Shown here: piece by piece, positions 24,687 to 33,189 of the stretch
How positions within the stretch are numbered: position 1 is the first letter of the stretch
Layout: each line of letters begins with the position of its first letter
Origin: Rufibacter roseolus
Lineage (GTDB): Bacteria; Bacteroidota; Bacteroidia; Cytophagales; Hymenobacteraceae
Assembly (NCBI RefSeq): GCF_017916365.1
Contig: NZ_JAFMSU010000001.1
Location: forward strand, 806,001-870,000
DNA length: 64,000 bases
Reading direction: 5' to 3'
Translations under genes and position numbers: made by a program
Notes under the pieces: model-generated
The model's input: only the letters and a program-made list of their open reading frames with translations
Databases searched by the model: none
Told to the model about the DNA's origin: nothing

Positions 24687-26441
24687 ATGCTGAAAAGAGG
24701 ACTCACGATAGTGGCTGCTTTGTGCGGGTTGGTAGTGGCGTGTGAGAACAGCTACGCCCAGTCTGAGCGCAAGAAGGAGAGGAACGCAGCCCCTCAGGCA
24801 ACAACGCCCCCTCTGGTTCTTAGCCAACAAGAGCAGCAGCTAAGTGAGTCCTATTTTCTTGAAGGCATGAAGTTCTTCGTGCTGGAAGAGTATAACAAAG
24901 CCCTTGACCGTTTCCAGCGGGCGTATGCCATCAGCCCTAACAACGCGGCGGTCAACTACAAACTGGCAGAAACAGGTCTGCTGCTAGGCAACGTAAGGGG
25001 CGCCCTGCCCTTTGCCAAAGCTGCCCTGGAACTGGAACCCAAGAACCCCTATTACCATCTCCTGCTGGCCCAGATCTACACGAATCAACAGGAGTACGAC
25101 GATGCCATCAAAGTCTATGCCCGCCTCACGCAGGAACTCCCGCACACCGAGCAGTACCTTTTCAATCTAACGGACCTGTACCTAGCCAAAAACCGGCTGG
25201 ACGATGCTTTGCGCACCTTAGGTCAGATTGAGGAGAAATACGGGCTTATTGAGGAAATCTCCTTTAAAAAGCAGCAAATCTACCTGAAGCAGAACAACCT
25301 GGCCAAGGCCCTGCAGGAGGGTGAGAACCTGATCTCCTCCAAGCCCGAGGAAGTACGCTACCTGTTGGCCCAAGCCGAGATTCTGGCTGCGAACAAGAAA
25401 ATAGGCGAGGCGATCAACATGGCCCAGAAAGCCCTGGCGGTTGCCCCAGACAATGCCTACGGCCGCCTGATGCTGGCCGATCTGCTGCAACAGCAAGGCA
25501 AAACCACCGAAGCCGATGCCCAACTGGAGCTTGCCTTCGGAAATCCTTCCCTGGACATCGACTCCAAGGTGAAAATCCTGGTAGACTATATCCGGCGACT
25601 GCCCAATGACAAAGTAGCGGCCCAGGCCATCAAACTGGCGGAACTCACCACCAAAGCGCACCCGCGCGAAGCCAAAGCCCATGCCGTAGCCGGCGATGTT
25701 TTCGTGAATGCCGGCCGTAAACTGCCTGCCCGCGACAGCTACGTGAAAGCGGTAGCCTTAGACCCGGGACATTACAAAATCTGGCAGCAGATTGTGTTGC
25801 TGGACGGCGAGATGAACCAGAACGACTCCTTGGTAGTCCATTCTGAACGGGCGCTGGAGTTTTTCCCTAATCAGCCCATGTTCTGGTTCTACAACGGCAC
25901 GGCCTACCTCATCAACAAGAATTACGCTAAAGCCGCCAAATCACTGGAATACGGCCGCCGCCTAGCTGGCAATAACCGGGATCTGCAGCTGCAGTTCAAC
26001 CTGCAGTTAGGCGATGCCTACCACTCACTGGAGCAGTACGCGCTCTCAGACCAGGCCTATGAAGCCGCATTGGCTATAGAGCCCAACAATCCGCACGCGC
26101 TTAATAATTACAGTTACTTCCTTTCTGTGAGAGGGCAGAACCTGCCCAAGGCGAAAGCGCTGGCCAGTACGCTGGTGGCGCAGTACCCAGACAATCCTAC
26201 GTACTTAGACACCTACGCCTGGGTCTTGTACAAGATGAAGGATTACCAGGAAGCGAAACGGTTACTGGAAAAAGCCGTAGCTGTCTCTTCAGATGCCACC
26301 ATTATTGAACACTACGGCGATGTGCTCTACCAATTGGGCCAGCGCGATCTGGCCCTGAAACAGTGGGTACGCGCAAACCAGGTGGGCGGCGCCTCAGAGG
26401 GCATCAGCAAGAAGATTAAAGACAAAAGACTTTATGAATAA
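24687..26441 (+). CDS. Tetratricopeptide-repeat lipoprotein
   Basis: 584 residues. N-terminus MLKRGLTIVAALCGLVVAC is a lipoprotein signal with the Cys at residue 19 (alternatively cleavage after SYAQ). The rest is a solenoid of about 12 TPRs, e.g. YFLEGMKFFVLEEYNKALDRF, AVNYKLAETGLLLGN, and a final YGDVLYQLGQRDLALKQW. TPRs bind protein partners; in this place it could scaffold envelope assembly. It begins 17 bp after the nucleotidyltransferase and overlaps the DUF4292 gene by 8 bp, so they are translated together. Confidence 0.88.
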   Translation: MLKRGLTIVAALCGLVVACENSYAQSERKKERNAAPQATTPPLVLSQQEQQLSESYFLEGMKFFVLEEYNKALDRFQRAYAISPNNAAVNYKLAETGLLLGNVRGALPFAKAALELEPKNPYYHLLLAQIYTNQQEYDDAIKVYARLTQELPHTEQYLFNLTDLYLAKNRLDDALRTLGQIEEKYGLIEEISFKKQQIYLKQNNLAKALQEGENLISSKPEEVRYLLAQAEILAANKKIGEAINMAQKALAVAPDNAYGRLMLADLLQQQGKTTEADAQLELAFGNPSLDIDSKVKILVDYIRRLPNDKVAAQAIKLAELTTKAHPREAKAHAVAGDVFVNAGRKLPARDSYVKAVALDPGHYKIWQQIVLLDGEMNQNDSLVVHSERALEFFPNQPMFWFYNGTAYLINKNYAKAAKSLEYGRRLAGNNRDLQLQFNLQLGDAYHSLEQYALSDQAYEAALAIEPNNPHALNNYSYFLSVRGQNLPKAKALASTLVAQYPDNPTYLDTYAWVLYKMKDYQEAKRLLEKAVAVSSDATIIEHYGDVLYQLGQRDLALKQWVRANQVGGASEGISKKIKDKRLYE

Positions 26442-27195
26442 GAGTAACTATATCTACGCCTTAGGGTTGAGTTTGCTGGTACTGGTAGGATGTAACAAGA
26501 AAGCCGCTCCTGGTGCCTCCGGGGCCGTGGCTCCCGAGAATATCAATAAGGTAAACGTAGTCAATACAGATTACACCTTCTTCAGCGCAAAAGGCAAGGT
26601 GCAGAGTGAGAGCACCAAAATCAACGCGAACCTCACGCTGCGCATGAAGAAAAACGAGGTGATCTGGGCTTCGGTGCAGGCCTTGGGTTTTGAGGCTGCC
26701 CGCCTCAAAGTAACGCCAGACTCTGTGTATGTAGTAAATAGGCTCAAAGACGAGTACTTTGTAGGGTCTTACAACATGCTGCGCGAGCGCTACAACGTAG
26801 ACGTTGATTTTAAAACCTTGCAAGACCTGTTAATTGGAAATTTTGTGGCCGCCGAAAACGGGCGGGAAAAGCTGGAGCAGGAGGGACCGGTGCAGCACCT
26901 GCGCACCCTGCGCACGAACCTGCAGATTGACCAGTTTGTGGATACCACCAAGTTCAAGCTCAAACGCACCGAGGTACGCAACCTGCAGACCAAAGATTAC
27001 ATGACCGTGGATTACCAGGATTTTGAGGATCTGAATGGTAAACCATTTGCCATGGCCGTGCTGCTTTCCATCCAGCAGCCCGAGGGAAATGCCTCTAAGA
27101 CAACGGTGGTAGCCGTGAAGCACAGACAGGTTTCCACGTCTGAGACTTCCCTGGATTTCCCTTTTTCCGTACCTTCGAACTATGAACGTAAATAG
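26434..27195 (+). CDS. DUF4292 lipoprotein
   Basis: 253 residues. Lipoprotein signal MNKSNYIYALGLSLLVLVGC. The mature part has alternating beta strands like LolB/LolA-type lipid-binding proteins (FFSAKGKVQSESTKINANLTLRMKKNEVIWASV, AARLKVTPDSVYVVNRL). DUF4292 has no established function; a role in lipid or lipoprotein handling is an inference from the fold. Overlaps the TPR gene by 8 bp and the EnvC-like gene by 14 bp. Confidence 0.85.
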   Translation: MNKSNYIYALGLSLLVLVGCNKKAAPGASGAVAPENINKVNVVNTDYTFFSAKGKVQSESTKINANLTLRMKKNEVIWASVQALGFEAARLKVTPDSVYVVNRLKDEYFVGSYNMLRERYNVDVDFKTLQDLLIGNFVAAENGREKLEQEGPVQHLRTLRTNLQIDQFVDTTKFKLKRTEVRNLQTKDYMTVDYQDFEDLNGKPFAMAVLLSIQQPEGNASKTTVVAVKHRQVSTSETSLDFPFSVPSNYERK

Positions 27196-28582
27196 GGCGG
27201 GGCTACTTTATCTTTTTTTATTCTTTTTCTTGATCGGGTTGAATTCTGCTGAGGCTCAGCAGAAAAAGACTACCCGTTCCTCTTCCAAAACGTCCTCAAA
27301 GAAAGCGCCGGTAAAAAGCAAAGCCCAGCTGGAGCGCGAGAAAAACGCCAACCTGAAAAGGATTCAGGAAGCAAACCGTATTCTGCAGGAAACGGCTCAG
27401 AAGAAACAAGCCTCTCTGGGTCAACTGAACGTGATCAAAGAGAAGATCACCGTGCAGACAGGCGTCATCAAAAACATTTCCTCAGAAATAGTCTACCTCA
27501 ACCGCGACCTGCGCACCACCGAGGAAAAAGTGGCCGATGCCCAAACCGATCTGGAGCGTCTTAAAAAAGAATATGCCCGCCTCATCTATGCGGCTTCCAA
27601 AACGGCTAACAGCTACAACAAACTCATGTTCCTGTTCGCGTCAGATTCTTTCAACCAGATGATGCGCCGCATGAGCTATCTACGTCAGTATACCGAGGCG
27701 CGCAAAAAGCAGGCGGCCGCCATTGAGGAAGTGCAGCAGAACCTGAACCAGCAACTGAACACCCTTACCACCCAAAAGAAGCAGAAGAGAAGCCTGCTTA
27801 GCGTGCAGCTGAACGAAAACAAGAACCTGCTCTCTATGCATGACCAGCAGGACCAGGTAATCCAGCAACTGAGTCTGCAGGAGCAGTCTTTAAAGCAGGA
27901 GGTGGAACAGCGCCAGAAAGCGGTGCAGCAGTTGAACAGACTCATCGCCAACATTGTGCGGGAAGAGATTGCCCGTGCCGCCCGTGCCGCGGAAGCTGCT
28001 GCCAGAGCCAAGGCTGCCCGTGAAGCCGCTGCTGCGGCCAGAGCTGCCGCTGCGGCAGGCAAACCTGCTCCAAGTGAACCAGCTGCTACCGCCAGTGCCC
28101 CTGCCAAGACCAGAGCCTCTGTCTCCCGTACCGACCGCGTAACCCTTACCCCGGAGGCTGCTGCCTTATCCTCCAACTTCGCAGGAAACAAAGGCCGCTT
28201 CTCGTGGCCAGTGGAACGGGGGTTTATCTCCCAGCGTTTCGGGCGGCAGGCGCACCCGGTATTGAAAGGCGTAGTGGTGGAGAACCGCGGCATTGATATC
28301 CAGACCGGCGCCAACGAGCGGGTAAGAGCCATCTTCGGGGGTAAAGTGCTGGCGGTGCAGACCATCCCGGGCATGAACAACATTGTGATGGTGCAGCACG
28401 GCGAGTATTTCACCGTCTATGCCAAACTCCGCACCGTGAGCGTCTCGGAAGGTCAGGAAATCAGCACCAAACAAACCATCGGGACGGTCTACACCGATGC
28501 CGAAGGCACCTCTGAACTCCAGTTCCAGATCTGGAAAAACCAAACCAACCTCAACCCGCAAGGCTGGCTCATGCCTAAATAA
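27182..28582 (+). CDS. EnvC-like murein hydrolase activator with degenerate M23 domain
   Basis: 466 residues. Signal peptide (MNVNRAGLLYLFLFFFLIGLN...AEAQ), a long coiled coil at ~45-260 rich in Lys/Gln/Glu, an Ala/Pro linker at ~265-320, and a C-terminal peptidase M23/LytM-like domain (~335-466). The metal-binding residues of active LytM enzymes are lost: the H-x-G-x-D site is NRGIDI, the YaHL His is Lys in YAKL, and the HLHFE site is ELQFQIW. As for E. coli EnvC, it probably activates an amidase rather than cutting peptidoglycan itself. Confidence 0.88.
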   Translation: MNVNRAGLLYLFLFFFLIGLNSAEAQQKKTTRSSSKTSSKKAPVKSKAQLEREKNANLKRIQEANRILQETAQKKQASLGQLNVIKEKITVQTGVIKNISSEIVYLNRDLRTTEEKVADAQTDLERLKKEYARLIYAASKTANSYNKLMFLFASDSFNQMMRRMSYLRQYTEARKKQAAAIEEVQQNLNQQLNTLTTQKKQKRSLLSVQLNENKNLLSMHDQQDQVIQQLSLQEQSLKQEVEQRQKAVQQLNRLIANIVREEIARAARAAEAAARAKAAREAAAAARAAAAAGKPAPSEPAATASAPAKTRASVSRTDRVTLTPEAAALSSNFAGNKGRFSWPVERGFISQRFGRQAHPVLKGVVVENRGIDIQTGANERVRAIFGGKVLAVQTIPGMNNIVMVQHGEYFTVYAKLRTVSVSEGQEISTKQTIGTVYTDAEGTSELQFQIWKNQTNLNPQGWLMPK

Positions 28583-28629
28583 AAGGTGTTTAGGGCCGAT
28601 TTTTGTAAAATCCGGCCCTAAACACCTTT
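28582..28629 (+). terminator. Terminator of the dut-to-EnvC gene group
   Basis: A ~23-bp stem with one mismatch (AAAGGTGTTTAGGGCCGATTTT region against AAAATCCGGCCCTAAACACC region), overlapping the stop codon of the EnvC-like gene. Its core is a copy of the dispersed palindrome. Confidence 0.7.
28586..28625. repeat. Dispersed nested palindrome, copy 9
   Basis: GTGTTTAGGGCCGATTTT then AAAATCCGGCCCTAAACAC. Confidence 0.65.
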
Positions 28630-28648
28630 CCGCGCAATTTAATAATAT

Positions 28649-28676
28649 GTAGGGGCAATCCCTTGTGGTTGCCCTC
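28649..28676. repeat. GGGCAA...TTGCCC imperfect palindrome
   Basis: GGGCAATCCC then TTGTGG and TTGCCC, matching the widespread short palindromic repeat of the GTAGGGGCRA...TYGCCC form known from many bacterial genomes. Only one copy seen here. The rest of the gap to 28902 shows no gene. Confidence 0.45.
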
Positions 28677-28902
28677 TTCGGTTTCCAACGTAATCTCGAT
28701 TGTTGGTTAAAACACCAACAACGGCGGAGAATTTGGGGAGGGCAGACTATAAGCCAAGATATTGCCTATTGGATATCATCTGCTGGCCCTTAGCCCAATA
28801 CTTTATTTTACTATCCGCTCTCAGAAGGAAACTTCCTCCCTAATTCCTTATCTACTGTTTTAAGCCTGTTTGTCCCCAAGCGTCCCTAAAACACCTCAAG
28901 CA

Positions 28903-29622
28903 TCAGCGTCTGTAAATGAGAAAGACGGCAGGTTGTTTGTGTAGGTCAGGTACTTTGCCTTTCCAGTCGGCTACGCGCAGGGTCTTGATGAACTCGTTGG
29001 AGCCGGTGATGTTGGCCGCGATGCAGAGTTTGGTGTCTTTGCTCAGGTGCTGCAGCAGATCGTCAATCATCTGCTTGTTGCGATAGGGCGTCTCCATGAA
29101 AATCTGCGTCTGGTCTTTCTGTACCATTTCCTTCTCCAGCCCTTTCAAAGCCTGAATGCGGTCGCGCTTCTCAATAGGCAGGTAGCCGTGGAAAGCGAAC
29201 GACTGACCGTTGAACCCTGAGGCCATCAAACCCATCAGAATCGCCGAGGGTCCTACCAGCGGCACTACTTTCACGCCGTGCTGGTGCGCCAATCGCGCCA
29301 ACTCAGCCCCCGGGTCTGCCACGCCGGGACAACCTGCCTCGGAGATCACACCGGCATCCTGCCCGGCAAGAAGCGGTTTCAAAGCTGCAGTCAGCTCCGC
29401 ATCCGTAGAATTCTTGTCGATGACGGTGATCTGCAGTTCCTCTATGGTTTGGGTGGGCGCGATGGACTTGATGTAGCGACGCGCAGTGCGGGCATTCTCC
29501 ACCAGAAAGTATTTGAGCTGGGCAGTGACCTCGGCTACTTGCCGGCAAATAACTGCCGATGCCGTGTCCTCAGCCAGCACGGTAGGAATCAGGAAAAGAG
29601 TGCCTTTGGCGGGAGTGCTCAT
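28903..29622 (-). CDS. SAM-dependent methyltransferase, RsmI/tetrapyrrole-methylase family
   Basis: 239 residues, cytoplasmic. N-terminal LFLIPTVLAED is the RsmI-type opening and ISEAGCPGVADPGAELARLA is the variant of the family's glycine-rich motif; PLVGPSAILMGLMASGFNGQSFAFHGYLP follows. RsmI proper methylates the 2'-OH of C1402 in 16S rRNA. This shorter branch, with GCPGVADPG instead of GTPLISDPG, coexists in Bacteroidota with a longer RsmI, so its substrate may differ. Close to a repeat tract upstream of its start. Confidence 0.82.
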   Translation of the reverse strand: MSTPAKGTLFLIPTVLAEDTASAVICRQVAEVTAQLKYFLVENARTARRYIKSIAPTQTIEELQITVIDKNSTDAELTAALKPLLAGQDAGVISEAGCPGVADPGAELARLAHQHGVKVVPLVGPSAILMGLMASGFNGQSFAFHGYLPIEKRDRIQALKGLEKEMVQKDQTQIFMETPYRNKQMIDDLLQHLSKDTKLCIAANITGSNEFIKTLRVADWKGKVPDLHKQPAVFLIYRR

Positions 29623-29675
29623 GTTTCTTCGGTGTTTTATCTAAAAGTGGCTCAAAACAGGCGAAGGGTCTTATT

Positions 29676-29802
29676 CCTCTTTTATCATCTGAATTATTCC
29701 TTTTGCCATTCTGATTAATTCTCTTGTCATCTGGGTTATTTCCCTTTGTCCTCCTGCTTCTTTCCCTTTGTCCTCCTGCTTCTTCCTCTTTTGTCATCCT
29801 GG
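29676..29802. repeat. Degenerate tandem array of a ~22-bp unit
   Basis: Six units of 21-23 bp in a row: 29676, 29699, 29721, 29742, 29764 and 29785. Unit form is CCYTTTGTCATCCTG plus a T/A-rich tail. Units 4 and 5 (CCCTTTGTCCTCCTGCTTCTT) are identical; units 1-3 are more diverged; unit 6 continues into the dispersed 38-bp repeat. The opposite-strand frame here encodes only low-complexity charged sequence and is not a gene. Confidence 0.7.
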
Positions 29803-29822
29803 AAGGATCTTGTGAGCGAACT
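29785..29822. repeat. 38-bp dispersed repeat, copy A
   Basis: CCTCTTTTGTCATCCTGG then AAGGATCTTGTGAGCGAACT; identical to 61878-61915 except one base. It has the form of the GTCATCCTG...AGGATCT repeats found in many bacteria. Confidence 0.8.
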
Positions 29823-29849
29823 AGATAGACCTTGGCTCAGGCACTATTA

Positions 29850-29886
29850 TCGTTTTGAGTTCAGAATTCTCAAAATGGCCTGAAAG
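29850..29886. repeat. Dispersed nested palindrome, copy 10
   Basis: CGTTTTGAGTTCAGAATTC then TCAAAATGGCCTGAAAG, next to the end of the hydrolase gene at 29893. A half copy (GTGTTTTAT... CTCAAAACAG) lies at 29632-29660. Confidence 0.5.
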
Positions 29887-29892
29887 TAAGCT

Positions 29893-30660
29893 CTAGCTCT
29901 GCAGGAATTCCATGGTCAGGCGGTAGAACTCCTGGGGCTGCTCGGCGTGGAGCCAGTGGCCGGCATTCTCAATGGTCTGGATGGTAGCGTTGGGGAACAG
30001 GCTCTGGATCTGAGGCAAATCCTGCTCCGGTTTGATGTAGCGGGAGTTGCCGCCGCGCAAAAACAGGGTGGGTTTGGTGAAAGGCGTCTCGGATTCAATG
30101 TTGCCCAGGATCTTGTCCAGGTTCTGCTCAATGGCATCCAGGTTCAGCCGCCAGCCGAAGGTGTTGTCTTCTTTGCGGTACAGGTTCTTGAGCAGGAACA
30201 TGCGGGTCCCGAAATCGTCTACCTTCTGCGCCAGCTGGTCATCAGCTTCCTGGCGGTTCTGGATGGCGTTCAAATCAATGGACCGGAAACCGGCGATGAT
30301 GTCATCGTGGTGCGGCGGGTAGGCTTTGGGTGCGATATCAGCGACCAGCAATTTCGAGAGTCTTTCCGGGTGCTGCAGCGCAAAGTTCATGGCCACTTTG
30401 CCGCCCATGGAGTGCCCGATGATGAAAGCATTCTGCAGTTGGTGCTGGTCAAAGAACTCCACCAGGTCATCGGTCATAAGCTGGTAGCTAAACTCTGGGG
30501 TGTGCGGCGACCGGCCGTGGTTGCGCAGGTCCACCAAGTACACTTTATAAGTTTTGGAGAACTCCCGACCCAGCGTCTGCCAGTTATCCAGGGTACCGAA
30601 GAGTCCGTGCAGAATAAGAAGGGGTTGGCCTTCGCCTGATACTTTATAATTTAATTCCAT
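29893..30660 (-). CDS. Alpha/beta-fold hydrolase, YbfF-like
   Basis: 255 residues. Opening LLILHGLFGTLDNWQTLGREF, nucleophile elbow GHSMGGK, and the C-terminal His in NAGHWLHAEQPQEF mark a soluble esterase of the YbfF branch; the acid residue is probably within FLRGGNSRYI, where the usual Asp is less clear. YbfF cleaves short acyl esters such as acyl-CoA; the substrate here is unknown. It ends about 40 bp before the minus-strand gene at 30703 and a palindrome separates them. Confidence 0.85.
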   Translation of the reverse strand: MELNYKVSGEGQPLLILHGLFGTLDNWQTLGREFSKTYKVYLVDLRNHGRSPHTPEFSYQLMTDDLVEFFDQHQLQNAFIIGHSMGGKVAMNFALQHPERLSKLLVADIAPKAYPPHHDDIIAGFRSIDLNAIQNRQEADDQLAQKVDDFGTRMFLLKNLYRKEDNTFGWRLNLDAIEQNLDKILGNIESETPFTKPTLFLRGGNSRYIKPEQDLPQIQSLFPNATIQTIENAGHWLHAEQPQEFYRLTMEFLQS

Positions 30661-30687
30661 GTTCTGGAGAGGTAAGGTGCGAGGTTG

Positions 30688-30725
30688 GGTTTCTGGCCTG
30701 TTTTACAGAAAACAGACCCATTTCG
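30688..30725. repeat. Dispersed nested palindrome, copy 11, overlapping a gene end
   Basis: GGTTTCTGGCCTGTTTT then GAAAACAGACCCATTTCG. The stop codon and last residues of the 30703-31281 gene lie inside it. Confidence 0.8.
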
Positions 30726-31281
30726 TTTTGGTTTGGTACGGCAAGCGCGGCCAAAACGCCTTGAGTTGCTCTAGATCAATAAGCAGCGAAGTGATTTTTA
30801 CCTGTTGCCCACTGGTGAGGGTAATGACCAAGTACCGGTAAGAACTCCAGAAGAAGCGCTTGCTAGGGCAATTGACCTCGGTGATCTCTCTGATGTGCTG
30901 TTGATTGAGCAGGTACCGGCCGCCGGGCTGCAGGAGCAAAGCGCTGTTAGTCTCCTTCTCCAGTTCCAGGGCATTTTCCCGCTCGTGGCGCCAGTACTGG
31001 AAATGCACCAGCAGCGTGGGCAGCGCGAACAGGAAAAGCACAGTGCCCAACCCCACGGCGATGGCGGTTTCCATCGGTGTCACGTTGGGGTCGCGCAGGA
31101 GCGTGCCCAGCATGGTACCGCCCAGCCAGAAACTGAGCAATGACCAGAACACCATCTTGAACTGGCGCATGGGCGAGAGATAGTACACGCGCTGCTGTTT
31201 CCTGAATAGCCAGGAAAAGAACCGCACGCCGTAATTCGCCGCTATCGCCAGGGCCGCTATCTTCAGCAGCAACCCTAACAT
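30703..31281 (-). CDS. Membrane protein of unknown function
   Basis: 192 residues. One N-terminal helix (MLGLLLKIAALAIAANYGVRFFSWL) and a pair of helices at ~45-95 (FWSLLSFWLGGTMLG, AIAVGLGTVLFLFALPTLLVHF), then a soluble C-terminal part of beta strands resembling a PH-like fold (SSYRYLVITLTSGQQVKITSLLIDLEQLKAFWPRL). The last residues, WVCFL and the stop, are encoded by a dispersed palindrome, so the protein end has probably been altered by the insertion. No family recognised. Confidence 0.65.
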   Translation of the reverse strand: MLGLLLKIAALAIAANYGVRFFSWLFRKQQRVYYLSPMRQFKMVFWSLLSFWLGGTMLGTLLRDPNVTPMETAIAVGLGTVLFLFALPTLLVHFQYWRHERENALELEKETNSALLLQPGGRYLLNQQHIREITEVNCPSKRFFWSSYRYLVITLTSGQQVKITSLLIDLEQLKAFWPRLPYQTKTKWVCFL

Positions 31282-31301
31282 AGACTTGGTGTACTAGACT
31301 T

Positions 31302-31339
31302 CGTTTTGAAGCTGTTTTCTGGAAATAGGGCCGTAAACG
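31302..31339. repeat. Dispersed nested palindrome, copy 12
   Basis: CGTTTTGAAGCTGTTTTC then GGAAATAGGGCCGTAAACG, between the pdxJ stop and the start of the gene at 31281. Confidence 0.75.
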
Positions 31340-31351
31340 GGGAATGTGGCA

Positions 31352-32068
31352 TTAGTAGTTGAGTTGGCGCAGGTACAGTTGAATGGTGTTCTCCAGGCCG
31401 TAGTACAAGGCATCGCAGATGAGCGCGTGACCGATGGAGACCTCGTCCAGGTTGGGCAGTTGTTCTCTGAGGTAGCGCAGGTTATCTAGGTCTAGGTCAT
31501 GGCCAGCGTTCAGTCCCAGGCCCACCTGCTGGGCCACGCGGGCAGCCTCGGCGTAGGGTTTCACAGCGGCCTCGCGGCCGGAGTGGTACTGGTGAGCGTA
31601 GGCCTCGGTGTAGAGTTCTATGCGGTCGGTGCCGGTGAAGGCGGCGCCTTCTACCTGCGCGTTCACGGGGTCTACGAAGATGGAGGTCCGGATGCCTTCG
31701 GCTTTGAACTGCCTGATAACGTCAATGAGAAAATCCTTGTGCTTGAGCGTGTCCCAACCGGCGTTGGAGGTGATGGCATTGGGGGCATCGGGCACCAGGG
31801 TCACCTGCTCGGGCTTCACGGCCAGCACCAGTTTGATGAAATCGGGGGTGGGGTTGCCTTCTATGTTGAACTCGGTGGTCACAACGGCTTTCAGGTCGTA
31901 TACATCCTGGAACCGGATGTGCCGCTCATCGGGCCTTGGGTGCACCGTGATGCCCTGCGCCCCGAAGCGCTCACAGTCCAGCGCGGTTTGCACTACATTT
32001 GGCCGGTTGCCGCCGCGCGCGTTCCGTAGCGTGGCTATTTTATTTATATTTACGCTCAGTTTCGTCAT
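31352..32068 (-). CDS. pdxJ: Pyridoxine 5'-phosphate synthase
   Basis: 238 residues, TIM-barrel enzyme that condenses 1-deoxyxylulose 5-phosphate with 3-amino-2-oxopropyl phosphate in DXP-dependent vitamin B6 synthesis. Clear motifs: [29 protein letters not shown] with the active-site His, a PDFI...[11 protein letters not shown] loop, [16 protein letters not shown] and the final [17 protein letters not shown]. Full length. A -7 element lies about 40 bp upstream; divergent from the YqeY gene. Confidence 0.96.
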   Translation of the reverse strand: MTKLSVNINKIATLRNARGGNRPNVVQTALDCERFGAQGITVHPRPDERHIRFQDVYDLKAVVTTEFNIEGNPTPDFIKLVLAVKPEQVTLVPDAPNAITSNAGWDTLKHKDFLIDVIRQFKAEGIRTSIFVDPVNAQVEGAAFTGTDRIELYTEAYAHQYHSGREAAVKPYAEAARVAQQVGLGLNAGHDLDLDNLRYLREQLPNLDEVSIGHALICDALYYGLENTIQLYLRQLNY

Positions 32069-32105
32069 GTTGGTCTTACGTTAGCGTTCCTTTCTTTGGA
32101 TGGGG

Positions 32106-32113
32106 CAAAGATA
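32106..32113 (-). promoter_or_regulatory. -7 element for pdxJ
   Basis: TATCTTTG on the minus strand, a full match, in the 120-bp divergent gap with the YqeY gene. Confidence 0.5.
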
Positions 32114-32192
32114 AAAGAAACTTGGCGTGCCGTATCTAAATGATTTCCCAACGGGTGCCATGGCACCAGACACTATTTATACCTATAAAACT

Positions 32193-32654
32193 ATGAGCCT
32201 GAAAGAAAAAGTTGAAGCCGGCATCAAGCAAGCCATGTTGGCCAAAGATAAGACCCGTCTGCAAGCCCTGCGCGCCATCAAATCCCAGATTCTGCTGGCC
32301 GAGACCGAGAAAGGCGGGGTGCAGGCCCTTACCCCAGACACCGAACTGAAACTTTTGACCAAAGCCGCCAAGCAGCGCCGCGAGTCCGCCGATGTGTACC
32401 GCGCCCAGAACCGTACCGACCTGGAGGAGGTGGAAATGGCTGAGCTGGCCGTGATTGAGGAATTCCTGCCCCAGCAACTGGATGAGGGAGACCTGCGCGA
32501 GCGTCTGTTGGAAATCATCCAGCGTGTAGGCGCCTTGGGACCTTCTGATATGGGCAAAGTAATGGGTGTGGCTTCCCGTGAGTTGGCCGGCCAAGCCGAT
32601 GGCCGCGCGATCTCCAATGCTGTGAACGCGCTGCTGAACAACACCAACGCCTAA
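32193..32654 (+). CDS. GatB/YqeY-domain protein
   Basis: 153 residues from ATG 32193 (MSLKEKVEAGIKQAMLAKDKTRLQALRAIKSQI), helical throughout. The YqeY domain also forms the tRNA-binding tail of the GatB subunit of tRNA amidotransferase; the free-standing version has no settled function. The motif EFLPQQLDEGDLRERL and DMGKVMGVASRELAGQADGR are typical. In-frame codons back to 32127 are not needed. Followed 12 bp later by the cvpA-like gene. Confidence 0.88.
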   Translation: MSLKEKVEAGIKQAMLAKDKTRLQALRAIKSQILLAETEKGGVQALTPDTELKLLTKAAKQRRESADVYRAQNRTDLEEVEMAELAVIEEFLPQQLDEGDLRERLLEIIQRVGALGPSDMGKVMGVASRELAGQADGRAISNAVNALLNNTNA

Positions 32655-32666
32655 GAAGAACCCCGC

Positions 32667-33176
32667 GTGAGTACATTTGACCTTTTCCTGTTGCTTCCGG
32701 TAGCCTACGGCGCTTTCAAAGGTTTTTTCAAGGGACTGGTGCTGGAGATTGCGTCTTTGGCGACTCTGATCATCCTTACTGTTTTCGGGATGAAGCTTGT
32801 GGGCGTGTTAACGCCGCCCATCCATGAGTGGCTGGGCGACAACGCCGGGTTCCTGCCCTTTCTGCCGTACCTGGTGGTGTTCATCGGGATTGGGTATGCG
32901 GTAAGGGCCATTGGCATGGTCATCAAGAAAGCCGTGCACCTCACACCGCTCGGTCTCATGGACAATGTTATCGGAGCTCTCATCGGGGCCTTGAAGTGGG
33001 GTTTCTGTATATGCCTTCTGGTATACTTTGCCCACGCCACCGGGCTGGACCTTACGTTTCAATCTGTGCGGGACTCTGAGGTGTACCCCTATTACCTGGA
33101 TGCCGCGCCCAGCGCCTGGTCCTTCGTGCAGTGGATCATCCCGTTCGGGCGCGAGGCGCTGGAGTCTTTCGGTTAA
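32667..33176 (+). CDS. CvpA family membrane protein
   Basis: 169 residues from GTG 32667. Four predicted membrane helices, the first reading FDLFLLLPVAYGAFKGFFKGLVLEIASLA, typical of CvpA/DedE, proteins named for colicin V production in E. coli whose general role in bacteria is unknown. Probably co-transcribed with the YqeY gene. Confidence 0.85.
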   Translation: MSTFDLFLLLPVAYGAFKGFFKGLVLEIASLATLIILTVFGMKLVGVLTPPIHEWLGDNAGFLPFLPYLVVFIGIGYAVRAIGMVIKKAVHLTPLGLMDNVIGALIGALKWGFCICLLVYFAHATGLDLTFQSVRDSEVYPYYLDAAPSAWSFVQWIIPFGREALESFG

Positions 33177-33189
33177 AAACCAGCTTTCC

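Noticed and set aside
29570-29797. Minus-strand frame with repeated KRxN/DDK words
   Set aside because: It is the translation of the 22-bp tandem array; low complexity, no plausible start context.
29676-29802. Short tandem repeats as a CRISPR array
   Set aside because: Units follow each other without spacers, are degenerate, and no cas gene is near.
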